Assembly (NCBI RefSeq): GCF_009905375.1 | Contig: NC_133653.1 | Coordinates: forward strand, 59,895,956-59,959,955 | Direction: 5' to 3' | Source of the DNA: Apium graveolens | Taxonomy: Eukaryota; Streptophyta; Magnoliopsida; Apiales; Apiaceae | DNA: 64,000 bases | Shown: positions 49,601-60,000 of the stretch, in pieces | Layout of the letters: every line of letters starts with the position of its first letter | Position numbering within the stretch: position 1 is the stretch's first letter | Made by a program: the position numbers and the translations under genes | Notes under the pieces: generated by a model | Databases searched by the model: none | Seen by the model: only the letters and a program-made list of their open reading frames with translations | What the model was told of the DNA's origin: nothing

Positions 49601-50182
49601 TCCATGGCTAGAGCTTGAAGATTTGAAATTGATTTCTTGGTTTTCTTTGAAAGGGCCGAATGAAGCTTTTGGGAGAGAGAGAGAGAAATTTTGTTGCTTC
49701 TTGGTTGCTTCTTGCAATAATGTTTGTGATAGATTGTATTTGATTGTTATTCCTTAGTATATATCCTAGGATTTGATCTTTGTTGCCAAATCTTTAGACA
49801 AAACTAGCTAGCCATTGTAGTTTACAAGCTAAGCTACTTAACTTAGCTATTTAGCTTACTATTTGCGAGCCCTTGGTTGATCATCCTATACCTTAGCTCA
49901 CTATTTGATAAAGTAACCATGGTTAGTTAGTGCGTTATGTTTATTTAATCGTTTACGCGCTCGCTCGGTCGCTTAAACGTTTTCGTAATAATTTCTCGTA
50001 AACGGTTCGCGACGTAAATACTTTCGTATTTATTGCCTATATTTTGAATTATCATATTTGGATATAAATCCGTAGGGTTTTAAATTCGTAATTATATTGT
50101 GATTCCCATAATCCTCGATGATTCGTAAATATGGTCATTTTTCAAAGTTCGTTTTCTTCGAAAACTAATAGCGTTTACATAC
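46644..50182 (-). mobile_element. LTR B, Tekay-like, 3' part, nested in LTR A
   Basis: It begins TGTGGCGCCCCAAAATCCGG on the plus strand, nearly the reverse of the solo LTR end. 3539 bp are seen before the Tat element interrupts it at 50183. No gag or pol is present. The stretch has no convincing host gene; the short ORFs at 48351-48859 and elsewhere look random. Confidence 0.7.
46898..47080 (-). CDS. Short LTR-borne ORF in LTR B
   Basis: 60 codons starting MPTMRHTARKWVG, with ATG about 436 bases from the LTR end. The upstream sequence (TAGCTCAC, then CACAACACAACAGT) aligns with that before the Tekay LTR ORF at 7356. The first 13 residues keep Thr-x-Arg-Lys-x-Val-Gly. It supports a homologous ORF in two LTR families. 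The rest does not resemble any protein I know. Confidence 0.3.
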   Translation of the reverse strand: MPTMRHTARKWVGNDQLFHRLFGVVPQLDRISWIGFQLFLVRLIYKYDLCEVINKKCIFG

Positions 50183-50751
50183 TGATAGGGATAAATAAAT
50201 TATGATTGTATAATTAAATACTGCATTAATTGTACAAGCTGTGGACTGCTAGGCCCAATAAAAAGATATATGATACTCAGACCAGAAAGATTAAGCCTGA
50301 TGGACCAGATCAGGCCTGATGGAATAAAAAAGGCCCAAAAGCCCTGATTATTAATTAATTTCGTAATTAATTAATAAGGGAAAAATCAGATGTTGAGAAG
50401 AGTCCCGATAAGGATATAAATCCTTAGAGATTAGCCTCAAGGGGACCTAAAAGGATAAGGAATCAGTTTCCTACTATCTAGGACTCCAAAGTCCATTCTA
50501 ATTATGAGACTTGCCCACCAAGTCTCCTATACCAAGTCTAATTCAAGGACTCCCAACATCTATATAAGGGGCCTCACCTCACAAATCAGAACTACGTTTT
50601 TTGGCTTGATTCTCTAATTCACATAGATACGTAGGCATCTTGTAAAGGCAGATCGAGCCATGAAACACGAGAGCAGCCATTAAAGGCCTTGAGCTCCCGA
50701 ATCTTAGTAATAAATACAGCAAATAATAACCTTAGTTTTTTATCCATAACA
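50183..50751 (+). mobile_element. 5' LTR of Tat-type element
   Basis: 569 bp, TGATAGGG to CATAACA. A TATA box (TATATAAG) is at 50561 and the U5 end leads into the primer site. The 5 bases before it are CATAC; the matching duplication would be outside the window. Confidence 0.82.
50561..50568 (+). promoter_or_regulatory. TATA box of the Tat-type LTR
   Basis: TATATAAG, about 190 bases before the LTR end, the usual spacing for R and U5. Confidence 0.7.
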
Positions 50752-50753
50752 TT

Positions 50754-50771
50754 TGGCGCCGTCTGTGGGAA
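50754..50771 (+). other. Primer binding site of Tat-type element
   Basis: TGGCGCCGTCTGTGGGAA, two bases after the LTR. It is the form common in Tat-like plant elements; I do not assign the tRNA. Confidence 0.75.
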
Positions 50772-50785
50772 ACGCAACAACAACC

Positions 50786-52269
50786 ATGGCGAGAACACGG
50801 AGAACAATTGGAGCTCTAGAGGAAGGAACACCATCAGAGACAACCCAGGTGATTTCATCAACCGTGGAGGTTCCTCCCCATTCAACTTATGCATCTACTC
50901 AGGGGGAAGCCCAGACAGGGGCAACTCAACCTCAGCCACAAGGGACAACTCCCCCGATTATTCAAGGTACGAATCCTCAAGTTCAACAAGTACATATACC
51001 TGTGAATTCTCGACCCATCGGGTATGAATATTCAACTATTGTTACTACTAACCCCCCTTATGGGATGCCCCTTCACCCTGAGGTTGGAGGAAGCGGATAT
51101 GCTGGGCGAAGCGAAGCACGGGGGCAGTCGCCCCCCTATATACGAGGTTTGGGTCCTATCCCTGAGGATCGGGAATTTTCTGGTCCTTACACTGAGAGAG
51201 ACTCCGAATCTTCGGATGATGAAGTGGCCCCGAGAAGGAGGCGTCCTGGAAAAGAGCCAATGGCCGATGGAAGGCAACGCCCCCAAAGCACCCCAGGGGC
51301 GAATCCCCAAGAAGTGCAGGAAAGGATCAGGGCTCATGAGGCTGAAATCCAAAGGCTGAGGCGTGATTTGGAGGCTCACCAGGCCACCAGACCCCAGATA
51401 CCTCCTAGGGGGAGAAATCCTCCTCCTGTCATAGACCTGGATGGTCCGGTAAGAAGAAGGGCTGCTGTCCCAAGAACTGATCCAAGCAATCTCCTTCCCC
51501 TTGGAGATCCTGATGATCCAACTCCACCCTTCACAGAAGAGATAATGAATGCCCATATCTCAAGGAAATTCAAGATGCCCACTATCAAAGCCTATGATGG
51601 CACGGGAGACCCCGCTAATCATGTTAGGACATTCTCTAATGCACTGCTGCTGTAACCCGTGAATGATGTTATAAAGTGTCGGGCCTTCCCTCAAACCCTG
51701 CGGGTATGGCTCAAAGATGGTACAGTCGCCTGCCCCCAAATTCTATTGGATCGTTCAGAGAATTATGTCAGGCTTTTATTAAGCAATTCATCAGTGGAAG
51801 AGTCCATGAGAAAAGTTCAGCATCTCTTATGAGTCTTGTGCAGGGAGCTAAGGAATCCTTGAGAGATTACCTGAATCGTTTTACAAAGGAGGCTTTAAAA
51901 GTCCCAGACCTTGATGATAAGGTAGCCATGATAGCACTGCAACAAGGAACCAGGGATGAGTTTTTCAAGATGTCCTTGGCCAAACGTCCCCCTGAAAACA
52001 TGTTACAACTCCAAGAGAGGGCAGGGAAGTATATCAAGGTTGAAGAAAGCATGAGGAAGACCGTAGTAAGTAATGAGCCCACTGGAGGCAAGAAGCGAAA
52101 AACTGATCTGGAGTATATCGCTAAGGACAAATATCCTAGAACCGAACAAAACCCTGATTCAATCCCCAAGAAGGGAGGACCTGGGCAAAAGTTCACTGAA
52201 TACGCTAAGTTGAGTGCTCCTAGAAGTCAGATTTTGATGGAGATTGAGAAAGATAGAGATATTCGCTAG
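50786..52269 (+). pseudogene. gag: Tat-type gag (broken)
   Basis: ATG at 50786 (Met-Ala-Arg-Thr-Arg-Arg). A long Pro/Gly/Arg-rich N-terminal region is followed by a helical stretch (51320-51390). The retrotransposon gag domain follows from 51540 (Tyr-Asp-Gly-Thr-Gly-Asp-Pro, then Trp-Tyr-Ser-Arg-Leu-Pro near 51720, Phe-Ile-Lys-Gln-Phe near 51780). A TAA stop at 51653, a frame change near 51703 and a TAG at 52267 break it. Confidence 0.85.
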
Positions 52270-52278
52270 CCTAAGCCC

Positions 52279-53114
52279 TTGAAGGCTGATCCCGCCAAGC
52301 TAGATAAGAGCAAGTATTGCAGGTTTCACAAGGATGTTGGCCATGACACCGATGAGTGTAGGCAATTGAAAGATGAAATTGAGTTTTTGATTCGAAAAGG
52401 AAGGTTGAACAAGTATACTGGAGATGGAGGGGACAGAAACAATAATGGGAGGAAGAACTTTGAAGATCGTAGGAGGGACCAAGACGATCAGGGGCGGAAT
52501 CCCCAACCTAGAGGGCCGGTTATAAATGCAATTTTTGGAGGACCACGATGCCCTCAAGGACCTGTGATAAACACGATCTTTGGAGGTCCAACTGCTGCTG
52601 GATTGTCCAAAAATTCCAGAAAGGCATACACCAGGGAGGTTATGCATATTGTTGGCGAAGCCCCAAAGAGGGCCAGGACAAAAGTAACATTGGCTTTTGA
52701 TGATTCTGACCTAGAGGGCGTGAAGTTTCCCTATGATGATCCGCTCGTCATAACACCGATAATAGGAAATAGCCCGGTTAAGAGGGTCCTTGTGGATAAT
52801 GGTGCTTCTGTGGATATCTTGCTCCACGACACCTTTCTAAGGATGGGGTATAACGACTCCCAGTTGACACCAACCGACATGCCGATATATGGATTTGCTG
52901 GAGTAGAATGTCCTGTGGAAGGGATAATCAAATTGCCAACCACCATAGGTACGGAGCCAAGGCAAGCAACGCAGATGCTGGATTTCGTGGTGGTAAAGGC
53001 TAGTTCAACTTATAATACTATCATGGGGAGAACAGGGATACATGCCTTCAAGGCAGTCCCCTCTTCCTACCATTCAGTCATGAAGTTTCCCACCCGAAAC
53101 GGGATTGGAGAAGA
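52279..53114 (+). pseudogene. pol: Tat-type zinc knuckle and aspartic protease, cut by Athila
   Basis: It is in the same frame as the preceding gag part. The Cys/His knuckle is near 52318-52360, followed by an Asn/Arg/Gly-rich stretch. The protease has Leu-Val-Asp-Asn-Gly-Ala-Ser-Val-Asp at about 52790-52815. The frame runs into the Athila LTR and ends there at 53169. RT and later domains are not in the window. Confidence 0.85.
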
Positions 53115-54288
53115 TGTTAGGGCGAAAACATGCACTAATATTCACGCAAGTATACGCGTTCACAAGTAATATAGAATACTTTCTAGTTCGTTCCCTCAGA
53201 GACTCAGACTAAATTATTGTCTAATTAAACTCACTCACCAATGTATGATTACTTCTCAATGTTAAGATAATAACACTTAAAATTGTTGATCAAATATTAA
53301 CTATAATTAACTACTTAATTAACCACTTAACTAACACTTCAAATTATCAATAATAAAACACTCATGAGATCACAACTTCATTATTACTTCCTTCTATAGC
53401 CATTGTTATTACATTTAGCATGTGACAGTGATGACATTAATCGAATAACACGAAACTGATAAAAGCCAACTTTCATTGTACTAATACCATTCTACCAAGC
53501 ATCCACAATTAAGATAGAAGTTGAATAGTCATCAATTATGTTGAGTTCCTATATGTCTACAGAAATTGACAACACAACGATTTAAGCACAAGTTATTCCT
53601 TTTGATTACATAGGGCAAATAAAACTGTTAGAGTTACCCACTAATCATGCACAATGTACATGAACCTATGCTAGCATGGCAAGTTCTAAATCTCAAGATC
53701 CACTGTCGCTTCACAAGAGATTAACACCCTATCTTATATGTTCGCGACGCACATAAGACGAATACGCACAACCAATACTAGATCGGTCTTCTTCCTTATC
53801 TCCTTCGCTTCTTGCGTAAAACACAATCTAAAACATAATCTCCTTAATACTCTCTATGAAAACGTCTCAAATCTACCTATATAATAGTCTCATAAAACTC
53901 AGATTACATAGAAGTTGGAAGCCACACAGAAGTAGAAGTCTAAAATAATTCAGCTTTTTCCCCGACCTTGCGCGGCCGCTCAGCATTTCTGCGCGGGCGC
54001 GCAGGCTGCTGCGCGGCCGCTCAGCATTGCTGCGCGGGCGCGCAGGACCCTACTGGAAAAATTCCAAGCTTGCTCCGTTTCTTCACCGTAATCTGCCCAT
54101 TCCTTTCCTCTCGCAATGGTGAACACATGCCAAGGCTTATTCTTGATGATTCCTCCCCCGAAATGCAACTAATACCCTGAAATGCATAAACACTAGAAAA
54201 ACGCATTAAATACATAAAATACTTGATTTCAAGACACCAATTTAAGCCATTTTAAGACGTTCTAAGTGGTATAAAATGCCACTTATCA
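53115..54288 (-). mobile_element. 3' LTR of Athila element, with a 289-bp deletion
   Basis: 1174 bp. On the minus strand it starts TGATAAGTGGCATTTT and ends CCTAACA. Relative to the 5' LTR, 63265-63553 is missing at 53783/53784. The TATA box is at about 53877-53885 (minus). The GC-rich dimer is at 53969-54045. Confidence 0.95.
53969..54045. repeat. GC-rich 41-bp dimer in Athila 3' LTR
   Basis: Two copies (53969, 54010) of a unit containing GCGCGGCCGCTCAGCAT followed by TGCGCGGGCGCGCAG. Both halves are near-palindromic and CpG-dense in an AT-rich LTR. It lies about 85 bases upstream of the TATA box. The same dimer is at 56852-56928 and 63739-63815. Confidence 0.95.
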
Positions 54289-54301
54289 CACCCCCAAACT
54301 T
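54289..54301 (-). other. Polypurine tract of Athila element
   Basis: AAGTTTGGGGGTG on the minus strand, directly before the 3' LTR. Confidence 0.9.
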
Positions 54302-55428
54302 AAATCGATGCTTGTCCTCAAGCGTCACAGACTCAAAACAAATAAAAATATGCATGAATGCAATCTATATGAAAATGCAACAATCCCCTTTACTACAATT
54401 AACCAACCAAATTATCACATCTCAACGAATGCAGTTAGACATCTAAAGATCAACAAACTCATGCAACCGGACAAACAGCCAGAAACGTGGTGTGTGCAAA
54501 TGCTTAACAGATATGCTTCGGAACTAGACCAATTACTATGACTAGACTATCCTCAAGGCAATCCTACAATTATACAAAGAATAAAAATTCTAGGCACAAA
54601 GTGATATACAACACTACAAGAACTCTGGAGCTTACTACGGAATTGTGCTTTTTATTTACAACTCAAATGCTTATTTGACCGTGCAATGAGTGAGGTCCAC
54701 AAAAGACTTATACAATGGTATCCATGTAACGAGCGTTAGGTTAGCGGATCCCAGACTCTAAAAGCCTTAGGTCACTAGGCACAAAGTCCCCTAAGAACTT
54801 AATAACTCGAATACCAAAGAGCCCACTCTTGATCAATTATGCAGAATTTTTTTTTTTTCATAACTTCTGAGCAAGTGCGTTTCGCTCCATCTTACTCAAC
54901 CCTAGACTACTCGCAACATAAGCGAGCCGGCTACTAGCCATTTGACGCCTAACCACAACTAGCAACAACTTCCATATTTTTTTTCTCCAAAAAATTTTTC
55001 TTTTTCATGTTTTTATCACTAAGAACCTATAATCGAATTCTAAGCATAATAAATAGATTGACCTTGAAAACAACCAAATCATAACAACAATCTAGCCCTT
55101 ACGCATTCTTTAAGACTCAGTGGACTTACAATTGTTTCTAGCATGCATATCAACCTACACAACTTAATATCACTTTAATGCTATCACTACACTCGCATCA
55201 ATATCACAATTCAGTCGATAAATCATTGCAAAAGGGATCATAGTAAATGCATGAGCTACATGACATTCATAAAAAAAACTATATGGCAAAAATTATGCAA
55301 CTATATGAACTAACTATCATGAATATGCAACTAAATGACACACACACAATATTCCTTTAACTACCACCCCCAAACTAAAAATCTTCACTGTCCTCAGTGA
55401 AAGTAGTAGAAAGGAACACAGGGTATAC
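54302..55428 (-). other. Athila 3' region between env-like ORF and purine tract
   Basis: About 1.1 kb, AT-rich, with no supported ORF. It has a T run at 54847-54858 and a second purine-tract-like site at 55364-55377 near the end of the env-like ORF. Confidence 0.6.
55364..55377 (-). other. Second purine-tract-like site
   Basis: The minus strand reads TAGTTTGGGGGTGG, very like the true tract at 54289. Preceding it on the minus strand is a TGAGGACA word, also shared with the true tract's flank. It may be a duplicated or internal plus-strand primer. Confidence 0.5.
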
Positions 55429-56601
55429 CTACTCGGAGTCATCATCATCATCACCCTCAGCGGGTGGAGTATTAGGCGGCGGGTATGCAGAGTCCTCACC
55501 AAAAACTGGCCACTGGATATCAGCTCCAAGGCCTCGAAAAGCAGTCCCTAACGCAAGGGTGAGCTCCTGAGTAAACCTACTCTGCGTCTCATACATGGCA
55601 TCCATCCGCCGTGAAAGCCTCCTATACTGGGCATGACCCATCCCAGCACCCTCCTGAACTCTCGACGAACCAGCCTCACCACGCCCTGGCCTAGCCATAG
55701 TAGCACCTCGTGCTGGACGCCCTCCTGGAAGACGATAACCCAGCCCATGTTCCTCAGGCTCACCACCGGTCCACTCCTGCATCCCATTCAGAGTGCCAGA
55801 ATCTATCGGAGCTGCTGGCAACTACAACTGCTCATGAGCCGGCCAGTTCACTCCCACTGCTCGGCATAGCTTCGTAACCGTGGATGCATAAGGGATGTTC
55901 ATATGCTTTGCTCCCCTCAAAAACTTCAGAATTCCTTGGTAGATAAACTCACCAAGGTCCACATAGTATTCCTCATTCAGAATTCCCCACAACAGCTGTG
56001 CTCTCTCAACTGTGACCTCGTGTGCATGTGAAGAAGGCAAAATATTAGCACATATAAATGCATTCCATGCACGGGCATACCTGTTCATGGCGATCGCCGG
56101 AAAGTGACGATACTCATTATTGGCTGGACTGCGGTTCCAAACTGTGCCCGGTCGACAGAGAGTCGCACAAATCAAATCCAAGTCAAAATCCTCAGCAGTC
56201 TTTTCATTCCAGTTCTCCTCCTCGGGCTTCCTCTCTCGCTGTCCAATCACACGGCGAATCGCCGCAGGATGATAATCAACCGTCAGCCCACGTACTACAG
56301 AAAACCCATTCTTTTCAGCCTTCGTGTTCGCGTAGAACTCGCGAACAACGCTCATCGGTACTGCTTCGGGTGACTCACAAAAAGCTATCCACCCCTTCTC
56401 TGCAATCATGGGCAACAACTCACCATCCCTCCCTGATGGTAAAAACCACCTCTCCTTCAGAATCGGCTTCCCCAACAGCCTAGTGTACTCCTCCTCCGCA
56501 GCTCTGTCAGTTAACCGAGGCCTTGCAGCAGTGCCCCTCGAAGAATCAGCAGTAGGAACTGTGCTGCTACTGTCAATAGTGCGTGCTCTCTTGGGTGCCA
56601 T
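55429..56601 (-). pseudogene. Athila env-like ORF (one in-frame stop)
   Basis: ATG at 56601 (Met-Ala-Pro-Lys-Arg-Ala-Arg). The first 259 residues form a basic N-terminus, then a domain with Phe-Tyr-Ala-Asn, Val-Arg-Gly and Trp-Asn-Ala-Phe-Ile motifs. I associate these with the family annotated as putative plant transposon protein, found downstream of pol in Athila-like elements. A TAG at 55822 interrupts, and the same frame goes on for 130 residues to a Gly/Pro/Arg-rich and acidic tail ending at 55429. If CAG was the original codon the change is C to T. A short out-of-frame ORF starts 4 bases upstream. The function is unknown; I see no clear membrane anchor. Confidence 0.8.
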
Positions 56602-56700
56602 TCATTCGTGAATAGAAGTGTGTAAGAACTGATTTTTGATGTTTGTGAGAGGGTTTAAGTGTAGGAAGTTTTGTGGGAGATATGTAGGATAGGTGTATGT

Positions 56701-56708
56701 ATATATAG
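56701..56708 (-). promoter_or_regulatory. Putative internal promoter (TATA box) of the Athila env-like ORF
   Basis: CTATATAT on the minus strand, 100 bases before the ATG. It is followed by a CA- and CT-rich leader-like stretch (56670-56602) and preceded, about 145 bases upstream, by a copy of the GC-rich dimer that precedes the LTR TATA box. It is inferred from sequence only. Confidence 0.5.
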
Positions 56709-56851
56709 GGTATGGATTAGATTAGGGTTTGGGAATTAAGGGTTAAAATGATGGGGTAGTGGGAACAATTCGTGGGTTTATGGGCTAAAACTGTTTTTGT
56801 GTTTTTTTTTTTTTTTTCTGAAATGCAAAAAATTTTCTGGAACTCGACCCC

Positions 56852-56928
56852 TGCGCGGCCGCTCAGCATTTCTGCGCGGGCGCGCAGCAAGCTGCGCGGC
56901 CGCTCAGCATAGCTGCGCGGGCGCGCAG
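56852..56928. repeat. Internal copy of the GC-rich 41-bp dimer
   Basis: Two copies (56852, 56893) with one or a few changes relative to the LTR dimers. The flanks are also related: a CGACC before and a CTGGAAAAA after are shared with 53969-54045. It lies between the end of gag-pol (57088) and the env-like ORF. Confidence 0.92.
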
Positions 56929-57087
56929 AGGGTCTCTGGAAAAAAAAAATTTTCAGCCCCTGTTTTCTGATTTTTTTGTGTTTTTGGATAGGTTATTAAC
57001 TTCTAAGGGTTCCTGTAACAACAATTCATGGGTTGCCTCCCACGCAGCGCTTCTTTTTCGTCATCAGCTTGACGTTCCGTACCTTTC

Positions 57088-60000
57088 TCAAGTAGTCAAC
57101 AAAATGGCACTAACCACCTCTCGGTTTGCCATGTCCCCATAGTAGTGCTTCAACCGCTGACCGTTAACCTTGAATGCTTGGTGCGAATCATTCTCAAAAA
57201 TTTCCACCGCTCCATGTGGAAACACAGTTTTGACAATAAAAGGTCCAGACCACCTTGATTTCAACTTCCCAGGAAGAAGTCGGAGCCGAGAGTTGAATAA
57301 AAGAACTTGTTGCCCTGGCACAAATAACTTAGGATGTAGCTTCCTATCGTGCCACCTCTTCACCTTTTCCTTATACATTTTGTTATTCTCGTACGCTTGA
57401 AGTCGAAATTCATCAAGTTCATTAAGCTGAAGCATTCTTTTCTTACCAGCTGCATCTAAATCCAGGTTCAATTTCTTCAATGCCCAGTAGGCCTTATGCT
57501 CAAGCTCCGCTGGTAGATGATATCCCTTACCGTACACCAACTGAAACGGTGACATCCCTAGTGGAGTTTTGTATGCTGTTCTGTAAGCCCAAACAGCTTC
57601 ATCGAGCTTTAAAGACCAATCCTTCCTTGACGGACAAACAACCTTCTCTAGAATGCGCTTTATCTCTCTGTTAGACACTTCCGCTTGACCATTTGTTTGC
57701 GGATGATAGGCAGTAGCTACTCGATGATTCACATTATAACGCTGCATCATAGAAGTGAACTTACGGTTGCAAAAATGCGATCCTTCATCACTTATGATTA
57801 CCCGAGGCGTTCCAAACCTTGTGAAAATTTGCTTATGAAGAAAATTTAGTACTACCTTTGCATCATTTGTCGGTAAAGCTTTAACTTTGACCCATTTTGA
57901 GACATAATCGACTGCCAGCAAGATGTACTGATTATTGCAAGACGAGATAAAAGGCCCCATGAAATCGATTCCCCACACATCAAAGACCTCGACTTCAAGC
58001 ATCACATTTAATGGCATCTCATCCTTCCTTGACAAATTTCCCACTCTTTGGCAACGATCACACCTTAAAACAAACTGATGAGCATCCTTGAACAAAGTAG
58101 GCCAGAAAAAACCTGCTTGCAGAATACGAGCTGCCGTCTTCTCACCTCCATAGTGTCCACCATAAACCGTGGAATGGCAGTCTCGTAATATCCCCTCCGT
58201 CTCACAGAACGGGATACATCTCCTGATGATCTGGTCAGCTCCCTGTCTAAACAAATATGGTTCATCCCACATATACCACTTCACCTCATGCAGAAACTTC
58301 TTCTTTTGCGCGGATGTCAAATTAAGAGGCATTATATTGCTGACAAGATAGTTTACAATATCTGCAAACCATGGTTCTTCCTCCTGAATTGCAAACAACT
58401 GCTCATCCGGAAAAGATTCATTGATTAACGTCCTATCTTGTGAAGTAGAATCGGGATTCTCCAACCTAGAGAGATGGTCAGCTACTTGATTCTCGGTACC
58501 TTTTCTATCTTTGATCTCTAACTCAAATTCCTGAAGTAAAAGCACCCAACGAATGAGTCTCGGCTTCGAATCCTTCTTAGAAACCAGATAGCGAATAGCT
58601 GCATGATCAGTGAATACTGTTACTTTCGTACCAAGCAGATAAGATCGAAATTTCTCAAAGCCAAAGACTATAGTCAAAAGCTCCTTCTCAGTAGTGGTGT
58701 AGTTCAATTGGGCACCATTTAAAGTCTTACTCGTATAGTAGACCACATGGAAGAGATTTTTCTTGCGCTGTCCCAGAACTGCACCTACCGCATAATCACT
58801 CGCATCACACATCATCTCAAACGGTTCTGTCCAATCTGGTGTTGTAATAACTGGTGCAGTGATCAAACTCTTCTTGAGAGTCTCGAATGCTGCCAAACAT
58901 TCATCATCAAATTTGAAAGGCACATCTTTCTCAAGCAAATTGCACAACGGCTTAGATATCTTTGAAAAGTCCCTGATGAATCGCCGATAAAAACCCGCAT
59001 GACCAAGAAAACTACGGATTCCTTTCACAGAATTGGGTGGGGGAAGATTTTCAATGACTCCCACCTTCGCCTTGTCCACCTCCATACCCTTGCTAGAGAT
59101 CTTATGCCCAAGGATAATGCCTTCACGCACCATAAAATGACATTTCTCCCAATTAAGCACCAAATTAGTTTCCACGCATCTTTTGAGTACGGCGCGCAGA
59201 TTATTCAAACATTCATCATATGAGTGTCCAAAGACGGAGAAGTCATCCATGAACACTTCGACATTATTTCCAATCATGTCAGAGAATATAGCCATCATAC
59301 ATCTCTGAAAGGTGGCCGGGGAGCCACATAACCCAAATGAAACTCTACGAAAAGCAAATGTGCCAAATGGACAAGTGAAGGTAGTCTTTTCCTGATCCTC
59401 TGGTGCAATATAAATCTGATTATATCCGGAATAACCATCCAGAAGACAAAAATACTCATGTCCCGCCAATCTGTCAAGCATTTGATCAATAAATGGAAGA
59501 GGAAAGTGATCCTTCCTTGTGGCTTTGTTCAATTTCCTATAATCCATGCATACTCTCCATCCTGTAACTGTTCGAGTAGGGATGAGCTCATTCTTTTCAT
59601 TTGCGACCACAGTGATACCTCCTTTCTTAGGTACACATTGTACGGGGCTCACCCACGAGCTGTTAGAAATAGGATAAATGATGCCTGCATCTAGCCATTT
59701 CAGAATTTCTTTCTTCACCACCTCCTTCATGATGGGATTCAGTCTTCGTTGTTGTTCCACAGTTGGCTTACTACCTTCCTCTAGCAGAATTTTATGCATA
59801 CAATATGAAGGACTTATCCCCTTGATGTCTGCTATGGTCCATCCTATAGCCGATTTGAATTCTCTCAAAATCCTTAAGAGCTTGTCTTCCTCACTACCTG
59901 AAAGGTCAGCTGAAATAATAATAGGTAACGTAGATGAATCACCTAAAAAAGCATACCTCAAGTGTTCAGGTAGTGGTTTGAGCTCCAAGGTAGGTGCTTC

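Larger units (their letters stand above)
50183..53114 (+). mobile_element. Tat-lineage Ty3/gypsy element, 5' part, interrupted by Athila
   Basis: 5' LTR 50183-50751, primer site, gag, zinc knuckle and protease on the plus strand. The protease is cut at 53114 by the Athila element. The rest lies beyond the right edge. The gag and protease style (Tyr-Cys-Arg-Phe-His-Lys knuckle, Val-Asp-Asn-Gly-Ala-Ser) is that of Tat/Retand-like plant elements. Confidence 0.85.

Noticed and set aside
51032..51556. 174-codon minus-strand open frame
   Set aside because: It is antisense to Tat gag in a GC-richer stretch; no domain, no promoter.
53968..54180. Cys/Ala/Arg-rich 70-codon ORF, repeated at 63738
   Set aside because: It is produced by reading through the GC-rich dimer of the LTR; repetition only reflects the LTR pair.
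56058..56483. 141-codon plus-strand open frame
   Set aside because: It is antisense to the env-like ORF; composition reflects the complementary strand.
55822..56601. Env-like ORF as a host nuclear gene
   Set aside because: It lies inside the Athila element on the same strand, between pol and purine tract, where such ORFs are normal.
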